Source of the DNA: Closterium sp. NIES-65 | Lineage: Eukaryota > Streptophyta > Zygnematophyceae > Desmidiales > Closteriaceae | DNA length: 64,000 nucleotides | Reading direction: 5' to 3' | NCBI GenBank assembly: GCA_948144175.1 | Contig: CANXME010000233.1 | Location: 1,629,800-1,693,799, forward strand | Made by a program: the position numbers and the translations under genes | The notes under the pieces: model-generated | The model's input: the letters and a program-made list of their open reading frames with translations, nothing else | Told to the model about the DNA's origin: nothing | Database searches by the model: none | In this document: piece after piece, positions 22,735 through 33,310 of the stretch | Layout: every line of letters begins with the position of its first letter | How positions within the stretch are numbered: the stretch's first letter is position 1

Positions 22735-24208
22735 CTAGAGCAGCAGCCTCACAAGCACCTAGCGCAGCAGTACCAATGCCCGGGTCGGGCTGGAAACACC
22801 GGTAACCCTCATTCTCCTCACTATAATCCACAGCATACATAGCAGCAAGGATAGCATCAAAATCAAGATCAAAGATCGCTACACCAGCCCTTAGAAGCTC
22901 ATCTCAGCGAGGGATCTCACTAGCCCCAGGGAACTGCTGACGCCAAGCGTCCGTCAGGCGGCCAAAGCAGCGCAGGGTGGCGTGGGCACCCCCACACTGC
23001 TCACCTGCGCGGTCGCCGGAACGAAGAACGTAGGTGCAGGGACCAGTACCCCCACCCCTCTGACGCCCAGCGTACCACTCACGAAGCTGCTGAGGCGGAG
23101 GGATGTCCCGCGAGCGCTGCTGCTGCTGCCGCTGCGAGCGCTGGCCACCACCACCGCCGCTACGCAGCTGGGTACCACCCCGACCAGCTCCACCTCCTCC
23201 ACCACCACCGCCTCCTCCGCTGCCGCCTCCACCGCCTCCACCTCCGCTGCCTCCACCTCCGCCGCTGCCTCCACCACCACCGCTGGCACCACCACCACCG
23301 TCTCCGCCGCTGCTGCCACCACCACCACCACCCCCGCCACTAGTCCCGCCGCCACCCCCACTCCCTCCGCCGCCACCGCCGCCACCGCCACCGCCCCCTC
23401 CAGCTCCACCCGCGCCCTTGCCCCCCTTGCCCTTGCTGGAGCGGCGTCTCCCACTAGGGGTAGACGCCGCGCCGACCGACTCAAGACCAAGCAGGTCGGC
23501 AGCAGCAGCAGAGGCAACAGAGGGCAGCAAGGGGGAAGGAGAGCACCCCTCAAAGATGGGGGTGCGAGGGTCACCACGAGAAGCACCTACAGCGACTATG
23601 CTCTTCTCCGCTGCGAGGAGGGCCTTCTCGAGGAGGTCGACGGTGAGGGTGGTGGGACAGACTGCGAGAAAGTGGTCCCTGACGACGCGAAGGGAGTCAG
23701 GGAGGCGCGCGACTACGTAGTAGAGAGCGATGTACATGGGGGGTGGGTTCTTAGCGCAGAACTCAGCAGGAAGGGCGGCGCGGTAGCGAGTGTCACTAGT
23801 GCGGAGGTGCGTAATGAGGTCAGTAACAGTGGGAAAGGCAGAGAGGTCAGGAAAGAGGTAGGGAAGCATGAGACGGCTCAGTGCAGCAGTGGCAGGGGAG
23901 GAGTAGCGCGCAACTACAGCGTCGTACAAGGTCTGAGCACTCTTGTACTGACTAAAGTGCGCACGCTCAGAGGTAGGGAGGTGGCGACGCACAGCAAGAC
24001 GTGCAGCAGCATCGCGGGTGGCCCACTGAGAGCGGACAGTGGGATCAGCATCAGCAGCAGGAGCAGGAGAGGCGCCAGAGGTGAGGTCAAAGAGAGAAAG
24101 GTCGTCAGCCCTGTCGCACTGTAAGAACAGCTGCAGGTCGTCTAACCAGACCTCAAAATCAATGGCGCGACCCTCAGCGTCAAAAGCTAGGACACTAGGG
24201 GTAGCCAT
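22735..24208 (-). pseudogene. D: gag with capsid-like domain and zinc knuckle
   Basis: ATG at 24208, MATPSVLAFDAEG. N-terminal capsid-like domain: VWLDDLQLFLQCD, HFSQYKSAQTLYDAVVARY, TDLITHLRTSDTRYRAALP and ALYYVVARLPDSLRVVRDHF. A long (GGGSGGGG)-type stretch follows (about 23440-23190), then IPPPQQLREWYAGRQ and an atypical knuckle CTYVLRSGDRAGEQCGGAH (C-X13-C-X3-H-X4-C, ending RC). TGA at about 22904 replaces the conserved Trp after SEIPR. The post-knuckle block FDLDFDAILAAMYAV would follow. Antisense Thr/Pro-rich frames here are shadows. Confidence 0.88.
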
Positions 24209-24239
24209 GGCGACGACAGCGACGCAGTGCAAGCAGTAG

Positions 24240-25246
24240 GGAAAGAGCTCGCAGTGTCAGTGGGACTGTGCTCACCAGGCAGGGCAGGTCGTGCAGCTCT
24301 GCAGAAAGGCGGCTCAGCGACCGGGCGGCTCGGGTGCACAGCGGCTCGGCTCCCGGGCGGCTCGGCGGCTGGGCGGCTCGGGCGCAGGGCGGCTCGGCTC
24401 CCGGGCAGCTCGGCGGCAGGGCGGCTCGGGTGCAGGGCGGCTCGGCTCCCGGGCGGCTCGGCGGCAGGGCGGCTCGGGTCCCGGGCGGCTCGGCGCTGGG
24501 CGGCTCGGCTCCCGGGCGGTTCGGCTGCTGGGGCGGCTCTGCTGCTGGGGCGGCTCGGCCGGGAGATGCAGGGGCGGGGCCGTCAGGTGCAGCGGCGGGT
24601 CGACCGGTGCAGCGGCGGGCCGGCAGGTGCAGCGGCGGGGCCGTAGGGTGCAGCGGCGGGCCGACCAGGTGAGGCGGCGGGCCGTAGGGTGCAGCGGCGG
24701 GCCGTAGGGTGCAGCGGCGGGCCGGCAGGTGCAGCGGCGGGGCCGTCAGGTGAAGCGGCGGGCCGGCAGGTGCAGCGGCGGGCCGGCAGGTGCAGCGGCG
24801 GGGCCGTCAGGTGAGGCGGCGGGCCGTAGGGTGCAGCGGCGGGCCGTAGGGTGCAGCGGCGGGCCGGCAGGGCCGCGTCAGAGCCGGCGGCGGGGCCGCG
24901 TCAGTGGAGGCGGCGGGGCCGCGTCAAGCAGGCGGCGGGGCCGCGACGAAGCGGGCGGCAGGGCCGCGTCAGAGCCGGCGGCGGGGCCGCGTCAGTGGAG
25001 GCGGCGGGGCCGCGTCAAGCAGGCGGCGGGGCCGCGACGAAGCGGGCGGCAGGGCCGCGTCAGAGGAGGCGGCGGGGCCGCGTCAAGCAGGCGGCGGGGC
25101 CGCGATCAGGAGGGGTGGCGGGGCCGCGTCGGAGGGACAGCGGGGCCGCGAGGGAAAAGGCGACCCGAGGGGTCGCTAAAAAAAAAGGGCGCGCCTCGGG
25201 GCGCGCTTCGGTGGGCCCTAAAAAAACGGTCCTAAGGAAGGACCCG
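24240..25246 (-). promoter_or_regulatory. D: GC-rich leader with minisatellite
   Basis: Very GC-rich tandem repeats: gcggcgggccgtagggtgca units (about 24590-24880), cggggccgcgtca units (about 24885-25130) and cggctcggctcccgggcgg units (24320-24540). Near the PBS lie GGGCCC (25213-25218) and a hairpin GGTCCT (25228-25233) / AGGACC (25239-25244). No gene called. Confidence 0.7.
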
Positions 25247-25256
25247 CTCTATACCA
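25246..25256 (-). promoter_or_regulatory. D: primer binding site
   Basis: GCTCTATACCA in plus orientation, so TGGTATAGAGC on the element strand, adjoining the 5' LTR. This is the same one-base-short variant as in E. Confidence 0.8.
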
Positions 25257-25386
25257 TGTGAAACAAGTGAACAGGAATGAAATGACTAAGTCAGAGTTGG
25301 GTACAAATACAACCCTAGAAAGCTGTACCCCATATGTGCTACCCCACTATAGCCTACAAACATGCATCAACTATAATACTCTGACA
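25257..25386 (-). repeat. 5' LTR of D
   Basis: 130 bp, matching 17961-18090 except for two adjacent bases. Confidence 0.92.
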
Positions 25387-25892
25387 CCCGGCGCCGCCTC
25401 TGCTGGCCCCGTCGCCTACCCCTGCGGCCCCGGCACCGCCCTTCCCGGCCCCGGCGCCGCCCTTCCCGGCCCTGGTGCCGCCTCTGCTGTCCCCGTCCCC
25501 TACCCTGCGGCCCCGGCGCTACCCTTCCCGGCCCCGGCGCTGCCTCTACCGGCCCCGCCGCCGTCCCCACGCGGCCCCGCCGTCACCACCGAGCCGCCGG
25601 CGCCGCCGACCTACTGCCGAGCCGCCCGACCCGCCGCCCCACCTGAGCCGCCCAAGCCGCCAGGTCGCTGAGCTGCCGAGCCGCCGTACCGCCGAGCCGC
25701 TGAGCCGCCAGCGCCGCCGAGTCGCCGAGCCGCAGTTGCTGCCAAGCCGCCGAGCCGCCCGAGCCGCCGAGCCGCCGAGCCGCCGAGCCGCCGAGCCGCC
25801 GAGCCGCCCGAGCCGCCCTGTCCGGTAAGAGCAGCGCCTCTGTCACTACACTGCCCTTACCCTACTGTTCGCGCTGCTAGTCTACAGCTTTC
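25387..25892 (+). promoter_or_regulatory. E: GC-rich leader, second part
   Basis: Continues 17395-17960 after D. Repeats of gccccggcgc and, from 25580, gagccgccgagccgc units lead up to the gag ATG of E at 25893. No gene called. Confidence 0.65.
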
Positions 25893-26929
25893 ATGGCTAC
25901 CCCTAGTGTCCTCGCTTTTGACGCTGAGGGTCGGGCCATTGACTTTGACGTCTGGGTAGATGACCTGCAGCTTTTCCTACAGTGCGATAGGGCAGACGGT
26001 CTCTCCCTCTTTGACCTCACTTCCGGTGCCTCTCCTGCCCGTGCTGCTGATGCTGACGCCACTGTTCCCTCACAGTGGGCCACACGCGATGCTGCTGCAC
26101 GTCTTGCTGTGCGTCGCCACCTTCCTACCTCTGAGCGTGCGCACTTTAGTCAGTACAAGAGTGCTCAGACCTTGTACGGCGCTGTAGTTGCACGCTACTC
26201 CTCCCCTGCCACTGCTGCACTGAGCCGCCTCATGCTACCGTACCTCTTCCCTGACCTTGCTGCCTTTCCCACAGTCGCTGACCTCATTACGCACCTCCGC
26301 ACTAGTGACACTCGCTACCGCGCTGCGCTTCCTGCTGAGTTCTGCGCCAAGAACCCCCCCCCCCCATATACATCACCCTCTACTACATAGTCACCCGGCT
26401 CCCTAACTCCCTTCGCGTAGTCAGGGACCACTTCCTCTCAGTTTGCCCCACCACTCTCACCGTTGACCTCCTCGAGAAGGCCCTCCTAGCAGCAGAGAAG
26501 AGCATAGTAGCTGTAGGAGCGTCTCGTGGTGACCCTCGCACCCCCATCTTCGAGGGGTGTTCCCCCTCCCCCCTTTTGCCCTCTGTTGCCTCTGCTGCTG
26601 CGGCCGACCTCGTTGGTCTTGAGTCGGTCGGTGCGGCGTCTACCCCTAGCGGGAGACGCCGCCCTGGCAAGGGCAAGGGGGGCCGGGGCGCTGGAGGAGC
26701 TAGCGGGGGCGGTGGAGGCGGTGGTGGAGGCGGCGGAGGGGGTAGGAGTGGCGGTGGGGGTGGTGGCGGGGGTGGAGGTGTCGGTGGCGGCAGTGGAGGC
26801 GGAGGCGGCGGCAGTGGTGGCGGTGGGAGCGGAGGTGGCGGAGGTGGCGGCAGTGGAGGAGGCGGTGGCGGAGGAGGTGGAGCTGGTCGGGGTGGCGCTG
26901 CGCAGAGGGTCGGGTCCGATGGTGGTCAG

Positions 26930-26964
<35 letters not shown>

Positions 26965-27685
26965 CACTCGTGACATCCCCCCCCCTCAGCAGCTCCGTGA
27001 GTGGTACGCTGCACGCCAGCCGGGTGGGGGTACTGGTCCATGCACCTACGTCCTACGCACCGGCGACCGCGCGGGTGAGCAGTGCAGGGGTGCGCAATCC
27101 ACCCAGCGCTGCTTTGGCCGCCTCACGGACGCTTGGCGTCACCAGTTCCGGGAGGCCGCTGAGATCCCCCACTGGGGCGAGCTGTCTAGGGCGGGAGTAG
27201 CTGTCTTTGACCTTGACTTTGATGCTATTCTTGCTGCCATGTATGCTGTGACTATTAGTGATGAGGGTGACTGTTACCAGTGTTTTCCGCCCGACCTGGG
27301 CATTGAGACTGCTGCTCTAGGTACTGGTGAGGCTGCTGCTCTAGGTGCTAGCGAGGCTGCTGCTCTAGGTGCTCGTGCGTCTGCTCCCTCAGGTGCTGGT
27401 GAGTCTGCTCTCTCAGGTACTGCGTCGGCTTCGGCCTCCCACACCTTCACCCTTGACTCGGGGGCTTCTCGCTCCTTCTTTCGAGACCGCACCATACTCA
27501 CGCTGCTTGGCCGGCCAGTTGCAGTCTCTCTAGCAGACCCCTCTGGGGGTCCTGTCCTTGCTCACTTCTCCACTGTCCTCCCGTGTCCGGCGGCCCCCTC
27601 TAGCACCCTGTCTGGCCTTTACCTCCCCTCGTTCTCTACGAACTTGGTGAGTGGTGCTGACCTACAGGATGCGGGGGCTCACTAG
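25893..27685 (+). pseudogene. E: gag and start of protease
   Basis: ATG 25893, MATPSVLAFDAEG. The capsid-like domain is intact to FCAKNPPP, where a lengthened C-tract (about 26356-26366) shifts the frame. The correct frame resumes and includes the Gly-rich tract (26700-26890), PPPQQLREWYAARQ, the knuckle CTYVLRTGDRAGEQC, WRHQFREAAEIPHW, FDLDFDAILAAMYAVTISD, an ALGTGEAA repeat and the protease FTLDSGASRSFFRDRT. TAG at about 27683 stops it after LVSGADLQDAGAH. Full capsid plus knuckle architecture, as in D. Confidence 0.88.
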
Positions 27686-27706
27686 TTCACTCCTGCGAGT
27701 CAGCGG

Positions 27707-28860
27707 GTGACCCACTGCACGGACGCTCGGACAGGCCGACACCTGGCCACGTTTACACGTCGGCCGGGGTCGAGCCTGTACACACTGACAACAGCGTCTC
27801 CTCCAGTCACTGCGTCTGGTCAGGTAGCTGCGTCGGGTCAGGTGTTTGCTGCAGCGTCCAGGTCTGGTCCTGAGTCTGCCCCCTGCTCGTGTCGCCACCT
27901 GTCTCACGAGACTCTCCTCTGGCACCACCGTCTTGGTCACCCCTCCCTGCTTCGTCTCCGAGGCATGGCCTCTCGTGTCCGTGTCTCTGGTCTTCCCCGG
28001 TCCCTCCCTCCCCTTCCTCCGGGGCCTGGCCCTACCTGCGTCCCCTGTGTCGAGGGGCGGCAGTGGGCTGCCCCTCACTCCTCCCAGTTTCCTCCGACAG
28101 AGGCCCCGCTGCAGACGCTTCACATGGACGTGTGGGGCCTGGCCCGCGTCCGTGGACAGGGTCACGAGCGCTACTTCCTGCTGGTGGTTGACGACTACTC
28201 GCGTTACACCACAGTCTTCCCCTTGCGCAGCAAGGGTGATGTCACTGAGGTGTTGATCGACTGGATCCGCGCAGCTCGTCTCCAGCTCAGGCAGAGCTTT
28301 GGCTCGGACATTCCTGTTCTACGTCTGCACTCTGACAGAGGCGGAGAGTTCTCCTCTGGCCTTCTGTGAGCCTACTGTCGTGCACGAGGCATCCGCCAGA
28401 CCTTCACGCTTCCGGACTCTCCACAGCAAAATGGGATTGCTGAGCGCCGCATTGGCATGGTCATGGACGTCGCCCGTACGTCCATGATGCATGCGGCTGC
28501 CCCCCATTTTCTGTGGCCGTTTGCGGTTCGGTACGCGGCGCATCAGATCAACCTTCACCCCAGGATCTCCAGGCCGGAGACCTCCTCAGCTTTGCTGTGG
28601 ACGGGGAAGGTTGGCGATGCGTCTGCGTTCCGTGTCTGGGGATCTCGGGCGTTTGTCCGCGACTTGTCTGCGGACAAGCTGTCCCCTCGTGCTGCTCCTT
28701 GCGTCTTCCTTGGCTTCCCCCCTGATGCGCCAGGGTGGCAGTTCTACCACCCCACCTCTCGGGTCGTCACGTTTGACGAGTCGATCCCCTACTACCGCCT
28801 CTTCCCCTACCGCACTCCGTCCCTCCCCCCGCCACCGCTCTTCCTTGTGCCAGGTCCCCC
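27707..28860 (+). pseudogene. E: integrase
   Basis: 27707-28369 has LLWHHRLGHPS, CVPCVEGRQ, HMDVWGLARV and LRLHSDRGGEFSSG, then TGA. 28457-28860 has the family words VMDVARTSMMHAAAPHFLWPF, RDLSADKLSPRAAPCVFLGF and WQFYHPTSR. The Glu block (ENGIAERRIG-type) falls near 28420-28460 around the frame break. A deletion removes part of the SSQD block near 28765. Confidence 0.85.
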
Positions 28861-28899
28861 CCCGGTCGATCCCCTCCCCCCTCAGGGTCCTGCCCCTTC

Positions 28900-29640
28900 A
28901 GGTGTGTCCCAGGTAGACGCAGTCGAGCCTGTCGAGGTTACTGGTGACTCTGGTGCTGCTGAGGGTGCTGAGCCTGGGGGTGCTGACTCTAGGGGTGCTG
29001 AGCGTGTGGGTGCTACGCCTGGGGGTGCTGAGCTTGAGGGTGCTACTACTGGGGGTGCTGAGCCTGGGGGTGCTACCACTGGGGATGCTGAGCCTGGGGG
29101 TACTGAGCCTGGGGGTGCTACGCCTGGGGGTGCTGAGCCTTGGGGTGCTACGCCTAGAGGTACTGAGCCTGGGGGTGCGGAGCTTGAGGGAGGCTGGGCC
29201 TGCTCGTGTGGCGTCTGGCGGTGCTGGGCCTGGAGGTTCTCCGGGTGCTTCGTCTCGGCGGGAGCCGCTCTCTCCACAGGAGCAGCGCGAGTGGTTTGCC
29301 CGGCGCTGGAGGCGTGCTGCTGGAGCTGGAGGTTCTTCGGCTGCTGAGGGTGCTGGTGCCGCGCATCCCGGAGGTGCTCGTACTGGGATTACTGGAGCTG
29401 CTGGGCCTGCGGATACGACTGGAGCTGGAGCTGCTGATTGTGTTGGCGCTGAGGCTACTGTTGTCGGTCCTGGAGGCGGTCCTGCTCGGGGTGCTACTGG
29501 TGCTGCTGGAGGTACTGGAGCTGGAGGTGCTGCTGGCGCTAGTGCTGCTGCTGGGGGTACTGGTGCTGTCCCTGCTGTGTCTGGAGTCGCCGCGCGGCCT
29601 CGGCCGTACTTCGTTCCGCTCCTTCAGCAGGTTCTTGGTC
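28900..29640 (+). repeat. E: integrase-RT linker
   Basis: 15-bp-type repeats gggggtgctgagcct across 28960-29190 (GGAEP-like peptide in one frame), one EPLSPQEQREWFARRW module near 29265, then a glycine/alanine-rich tract to ARPRPYFVPLLQQVLGL near 29600. Confidence 0.75.
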
Positions 29641-29873
29641 TCCCGCCTTCTACTGGTCCTCCTCCTCCCTTAGAGTGTCCACAGCCTGTCCCGTCACAGT
29701 TACAGTTACAGCCGGCCTCCCCACTGCCTGCTCCTTCTCCCTACACTGGTCCTACTGGAGGTCTTGCCGAGCGTCGTGAGCCTGTGTCTCGCCCTGCGTC
29801 GCCTGTCCGTCCTGCTCGCACTAGTGGTCGTGGTTAGCGTCAGCGTCCTCCTCCTCTCCCTGGCACGCACCGG

Positions 29874-31818
29874 ATGTCTCTGCGTCCGTCCACTCCTCCT
29901 CTGCGTGCCCCTTTGCCTTCTCCTTCTGAGTCCTCTCTTCCTGCTCTTGCCGACCCGGAGTCGGACTCTCTTCGTACTGCCAGTCCTACTGTCACGCGTC
30001 TCCTTCCTACTGTCGTCACTGACCCTTCCTTTGAGTCCACTGCTGCGTCTGCCCTAGTTGCTGAGCTCGTCGACTTTGCTGCTCGCTGTTGTCTAGACTA
30101 CGCCGCTAGTCTTGTCGCTAAGTCTGAGTCCGTCTGTCCTCCGTCCGTCGGGGGTGAGTGTGCCCTTGGCACGGACGTCCTTGAGGACAGGCAGGAGGAG
30201 TTTTAGTTTTTGGCTGCTGCTTCACCTCATCTCGTGTCCGTACTGCTTACCCCTGAGGGAGACCCGGATGCACTTGACATCCCGACTCCGCGCTCTTACG
30301 CTAAGGCAATAGAGGGTCCCTACTCCTCTAAGTGGCAGGCAACTATGGTCACAGAGATGGCTTCCTGGAAGTCCACAGGCACCTACGTTGACGAGGTTCC
30401 CCCGCCTGGGGCGAACATCGTCAGTGGCATGTGGATTTTCAGGGTGAAGCGGCCGCCGGGTTCTCCGCCTGTCTTCAAGGCGCGTTACGTGGCTCGTGGC
30501 TTCAGTCAGCGGCAGGGAGTTGACTACTTTCAGACCTTCTCTCCCACCCCGAAGATGACCACTCTTCCGGTACTGCTGCACATAGCTTCTCACCGCGACT
30601 ACGAGCTGCACTCTCTTGACTTCAGCACTACTTTCTTGCGAACAGCCTGCACGAGGAGATCTGGCTGCGTCGCTCACTTGGCTTCACTGGGTATTTTCCT
30701 CATGGCACCCAGTTGAGCCTCCGGCGGCCAGTCTACGGTCTCCGCCAGGCACCGCGTGAGTGGCACGACACACTGAGGACTACACTTGCGGCTCTTGGGT
30801 TAGCTCCCTCTACTGCCGACCCGTCGCGGTTTCTGCGCAACGACACTTCTTTGCCACCGTTCTACATCCTCGTATACGTCGACGACTTGGTCTTTGCCAC
30901 TGCTGACACTGCTGGACTCGCCCACGTGAAGTCCGAGCTGCTGAAGAGACACACGTGCACAGACCTGGGTGAACTGCGCAGCTACCTTGGCTTGTAGATC
31001 ACCCGGGACAGAGCACGCCGCACCATTACCCTGACTCAGTCACACATGGTGCAGCAGGTCCTTCAGCGCTTCGGCTTCACGTACTCCTCGCCTCAGGCCA
31101 CTCCTCTGCCTACTCGCCACTCGCTCTCAGCTCTGCCTTCGGATGAGTCCGTAGAGTCGAGTGGCCTGTACCCAGAGCTTGTTGGCTGCCTCATGTACCT
31201 GATGACCTGCATACGACCTGACCTTGCATACCCTCTTAGCATTCTCGCACGCTATGTTGCTCCTGGGAGACACAGACCGGAGCACATGGCTGCAGCGAAG
31301 AGGGTGTTGCGCTACTTGTGCAGTACATCGGGCATGGGCATGTAGACGCTTCTTGGGCTGACGACCAGGCTACACAGCGGTCGTCAAAGGGTTACACCTT
31401 CAGCCTTGGTTCCGGCTCTGTCTCGTGGCGGGCTACTCACTCGTCTTCTGTTCTTAGCTCCAGTTGTGAGGCTAAGATCTACGCAGGAGCCATGGCTGCA
31501 CAGGAGCTTCGCTGGCTCACCTACCTGCTGACTGACCTCGGAGAGCCGCCTCGTTCTCCTCCAGTGCTGTACGTAGACAACAAGGCCATGCTGGCCTTGT
31601 GTCGGGAGCAGAGACTGGAGCACAGAACGAAGCACATTGCTCTTCGCTACTTCCTTGCTCGTGAGCTACAGCAGCGTGGTCAGCTGCGTCTTGCGTATGT
31701 GGCCTCTGAGGCCAACACTGCTGATATCTTCACCAAGGCGCTTGCGCCTTTTGATCATCAGCGCTTTTGTACTCTGCTGGGTCTTGTGCCTACCTTGCCT
31801 CACTTGCTTACCTCTTGA
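29874..31818 (+). pseudogene. E: reverse transcriptase-RNase H, multiply broken
   Basis: Successive frames: 29874-30206 (TRLLPTVVTDPSFES, ending in TAG), 30210-30716 (KARYVARGFSQRQGVDYF, LHSLDFSTTF, with a deletion near 30630), 30713-30997 (FYILVYVDDLVFATAD, ending in TAG), 31046-31345 and 31318-31818 (HVDASWADDQ, SCEAKIYAGAMAAQELRW, LYVDNKAMLALC, IFTKAL). A deletion near 31335 removes the LVLGG block. YVDD is present but the gene is dead. Confidence 0.88.
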
Positions 31819-32032
31819 CCTTGCTTGTACTGTTACATATATATATACACCTGCTCTTGCTTGTCTAGCCTTTTATATATATATGTAATCCTGCATGTGA
31901 AGTGGCCTTTTGGCCTTGAACTTGTGCTCGGAATGTGTGGAAACTTTGTGATCCACCCTGAGCTTGCTTTGTTTTGCTTTGGTTGACTGGTCTTGTGACC
32001 CCTTGTTCTCCCCCACTTTGCCTATGGGGGTG

Positions 32033-32161
32033 TGTCAGAACATTATAGCTTATACTTTTGTGTAGGCTGTAGTGGGGTAGCCCATAAGGGGTACAACCCA
32101 ATTAGGGTTAGTACTTGTACCCAACTGTTTCATAGTTCAATCATTCTCGTTCAATTTCACC
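32033..32161 (+). repeat. 3' LTR of E
   Basis: 129 bp, preceded by the polypurine tract tatgggggtg. Differs from 17266-17394 at four positions including the last base. Confidence 0.88.
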
Positions 32162-32166
32162 TGTCG

Positions 32167-32404
32167 TGCTGCTTCGGTGCTGCTGCGGTGGCGCCACTAT
32201 TGCGGTTGTTGTTGCTGCTGCATTCACTGCTACTGCGGTGGCGATCACTGGTTGGTGCTCGAGCCGATGAAGCGTCGCCAGCGTCTGCTCCATGTCGGTG
32301 CGGAGGCTCGCGATGTCGCTCGTGGTCGCGTAGTTGTCGCCTTGGCCCTCCATGCCTGACATTAGCGTGTCCGAAAAACCGAATCGAGGGGGAGTGAAAA
32401 ACAC
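32167..32404 (-). pseudogene. F: gag N-terminus, displaced by E
   Basis: The start codon at 32404 begins MFFTPPRFGFSDTLMSG. A short coiled-coil (ASLRTDMEQTLATLHRLE) and an Ala-rich stretch end in HRSSTT at the E insertion point. Joining this end to the frame at 17260 gives a continuous gag reading. Confidence 0.85.
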
Positions 32405-32505
32405 GGAACCGGTTTTACGTACCCGAAATTGATGTTTAACGGCGTCGCCCCCGTGGTTTTTGAAGACTGGTTTGTAGCCGTCGAAAGAACTTCGCGTGTA
32501 AACGG

Positions 32506-32518
32506 GCTCTGATTACCA
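32506..32518 (-). promoter_or_regulatory. F: primer binding site
   Basis: GCTCTGATTACCA in plus orientation, so TGGTAATCAGAGC on the element strand, two bases from the 5' LTR. Confidence 0.75.
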
Positions 32519-32520
32519 TG

Positions 32521-32886
32521 TGTGAGGATCTAGGATCGAGCACAGAAAAGAGAATGTGAATTGAATGATCACCTGGGTACAACACGAGGCTATATATAGG
32601 CTCGACACAAGGCCCCGTAACCAGGTGTTACGCGAAGGTTCCGCGGGTCGCGAAGCGTCCCGAACAGATCCTTCCCGAATTCGGTAGAAGGCAATTCGGT
32701 GGCAACCGAAAAGCCAGAATTCGGTGCACGCAACCTAGCTCGGTGCTATAACTATAATAAAATATAGGAAAGCACCTAGCCTAGGAAATCAAGCAATTCA
32801 TGCATGCATATAATTATCCTATGCTAGAAATAGCAAAATAAAGTAAGGCAAGCAAGCATAGCTGGCATAAGTCGTCGTACTCTCAA
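32521..32886 (-). repeat. 5' LTR of F
   Basis: 366 bp, homologous along its length to 12188-12544, with an 8-bp insertion (ggtggcaa region near 32698) and a terminal change (CTCACA to CTCAA). Confidence 0.88.
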
Positions 32887-32891
32887 CCGAT

Positions 32892-33310
32892 CACCTGTGC
32901 GAATGACTTACGGGCAGCGAAAGGTACTCCAAGACCCTCAACTCTGAGCGTACCACTCGTGAAGCTGTTGGGACGTAAGTGTCTCGCGTGGACGCTGCTG
33001 CAGCTGCAGCTGGCCACTGCCAGACGCTCCCAACTGACCAGCTCCAGGGCGACAGCTACGACGGCTACCGCCACAACCCCAACTAGCGTACCACTCACGA
33101 AGCTGCTGTGGCGGGAGAGACTCGCGTGGACGTCGCTGGAGCTGCATCTGGCCACCGCCAGTAGCAGCAGTAGCAAAAGTAGCAGCAGTAGCAGCAGCAG
33201 CAGCCTAGCAGCAGTAACAGAAGTAGCAGCAGTAGCAGCAGTAGCAGCGCAGGCAGGGGAGGTGCGGCAATCAGGCAGGCAGGCAGGCAGACAGGCAAAC
33301 AGGCAGGCAG
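32892..33310 (-). pseudogene. C: zinc-knuckle-side gag, resumed after F
   Basis: The minus strand shows two QLREWYA-type modules (SLPPQQLREWYASWG near 33110 and LTSQQLHEWYAQS near 32960) and a Gln-rich LQLQQRPRE stretch, then short (TGC)n/(TAC)n repeats at 33160-33240. No VWLDDLQLFLQCD-type capsid domain precedes them; the leader begins instead. Confidence 0.7.

Larger units (their letters stand above)
17961..25386 (-). mobile_element. Ty1/copia element D, innermost of the stack
   Basis: 7,426 bp. LTRs 17961-18090 and 25257-25386 (130 bp each, two adjacent differences near position 22). Perfect target-site duplication CCCGG at 17956-17960 and 25387-25391. Minus-strand order: 5' LTR, PBS, leader, gag, protease, integrase, linker, RT-RNase H, 3' LTR. 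Despite near-identical LTRs, which indicate recent insertion, there are at least two frameshifts and three nonsense codons. Confidence 0.92.
17266..32161 (+). mobile_element. Ty1/copia element E, nested in F
   Basis: LTRs 17266-17394 and 32033-32161, with target-site duplication GGTCG (17261-17265) / TGTCG (32162-32166), one mismatch. Four differences between the LTRs over 129 bp. Without D it is about 7.47 kb. It lies in the gag of F: the F frame reads HRSSTT before it and PRLFEAF after it. Plus-strand order: LTR, PBS, leader (split by D), gag, protease, integrase, linker, RT-RNase H, LTR. Many lesions. Confidence 0.88.
12188..32886 (-). mobile_element. Ty3 chromovirus F, nested in C
   Basis: LTRs at 12188-12544 and 32521-32886, with target-site duplication CTGAT (12183-12187) / CCGAT (32887-32891), one mismatch. 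Without insertion E it is about 5.8 kb. Minus-strand order: 5' LTR, PBS 32506-32518, gag (start 32404, interrupted, resumed at 17260), protease, RT-RNase H, integrase, chromodomain, polypurine tract, 3' LTR. Stops and frameshifts make it non-autonomous. The flanking C sequence re-joins across it (gaccagcctgat to cacctgtgcgaat) and aligns with element I. Confidence 0.88.

Noticed and set aside
22982..24124. Long Thr/Ala-rich plus-strand frame of 380 codons
   Set aside because: It lies antisense to the gag of D; its composition comes from the reversed Gly-codon repeat.
24227..25261. Gly/Arg-rich plus-strand proteins
   Set aside because: They lie in the repeat-built leader of D, antisense to the element.
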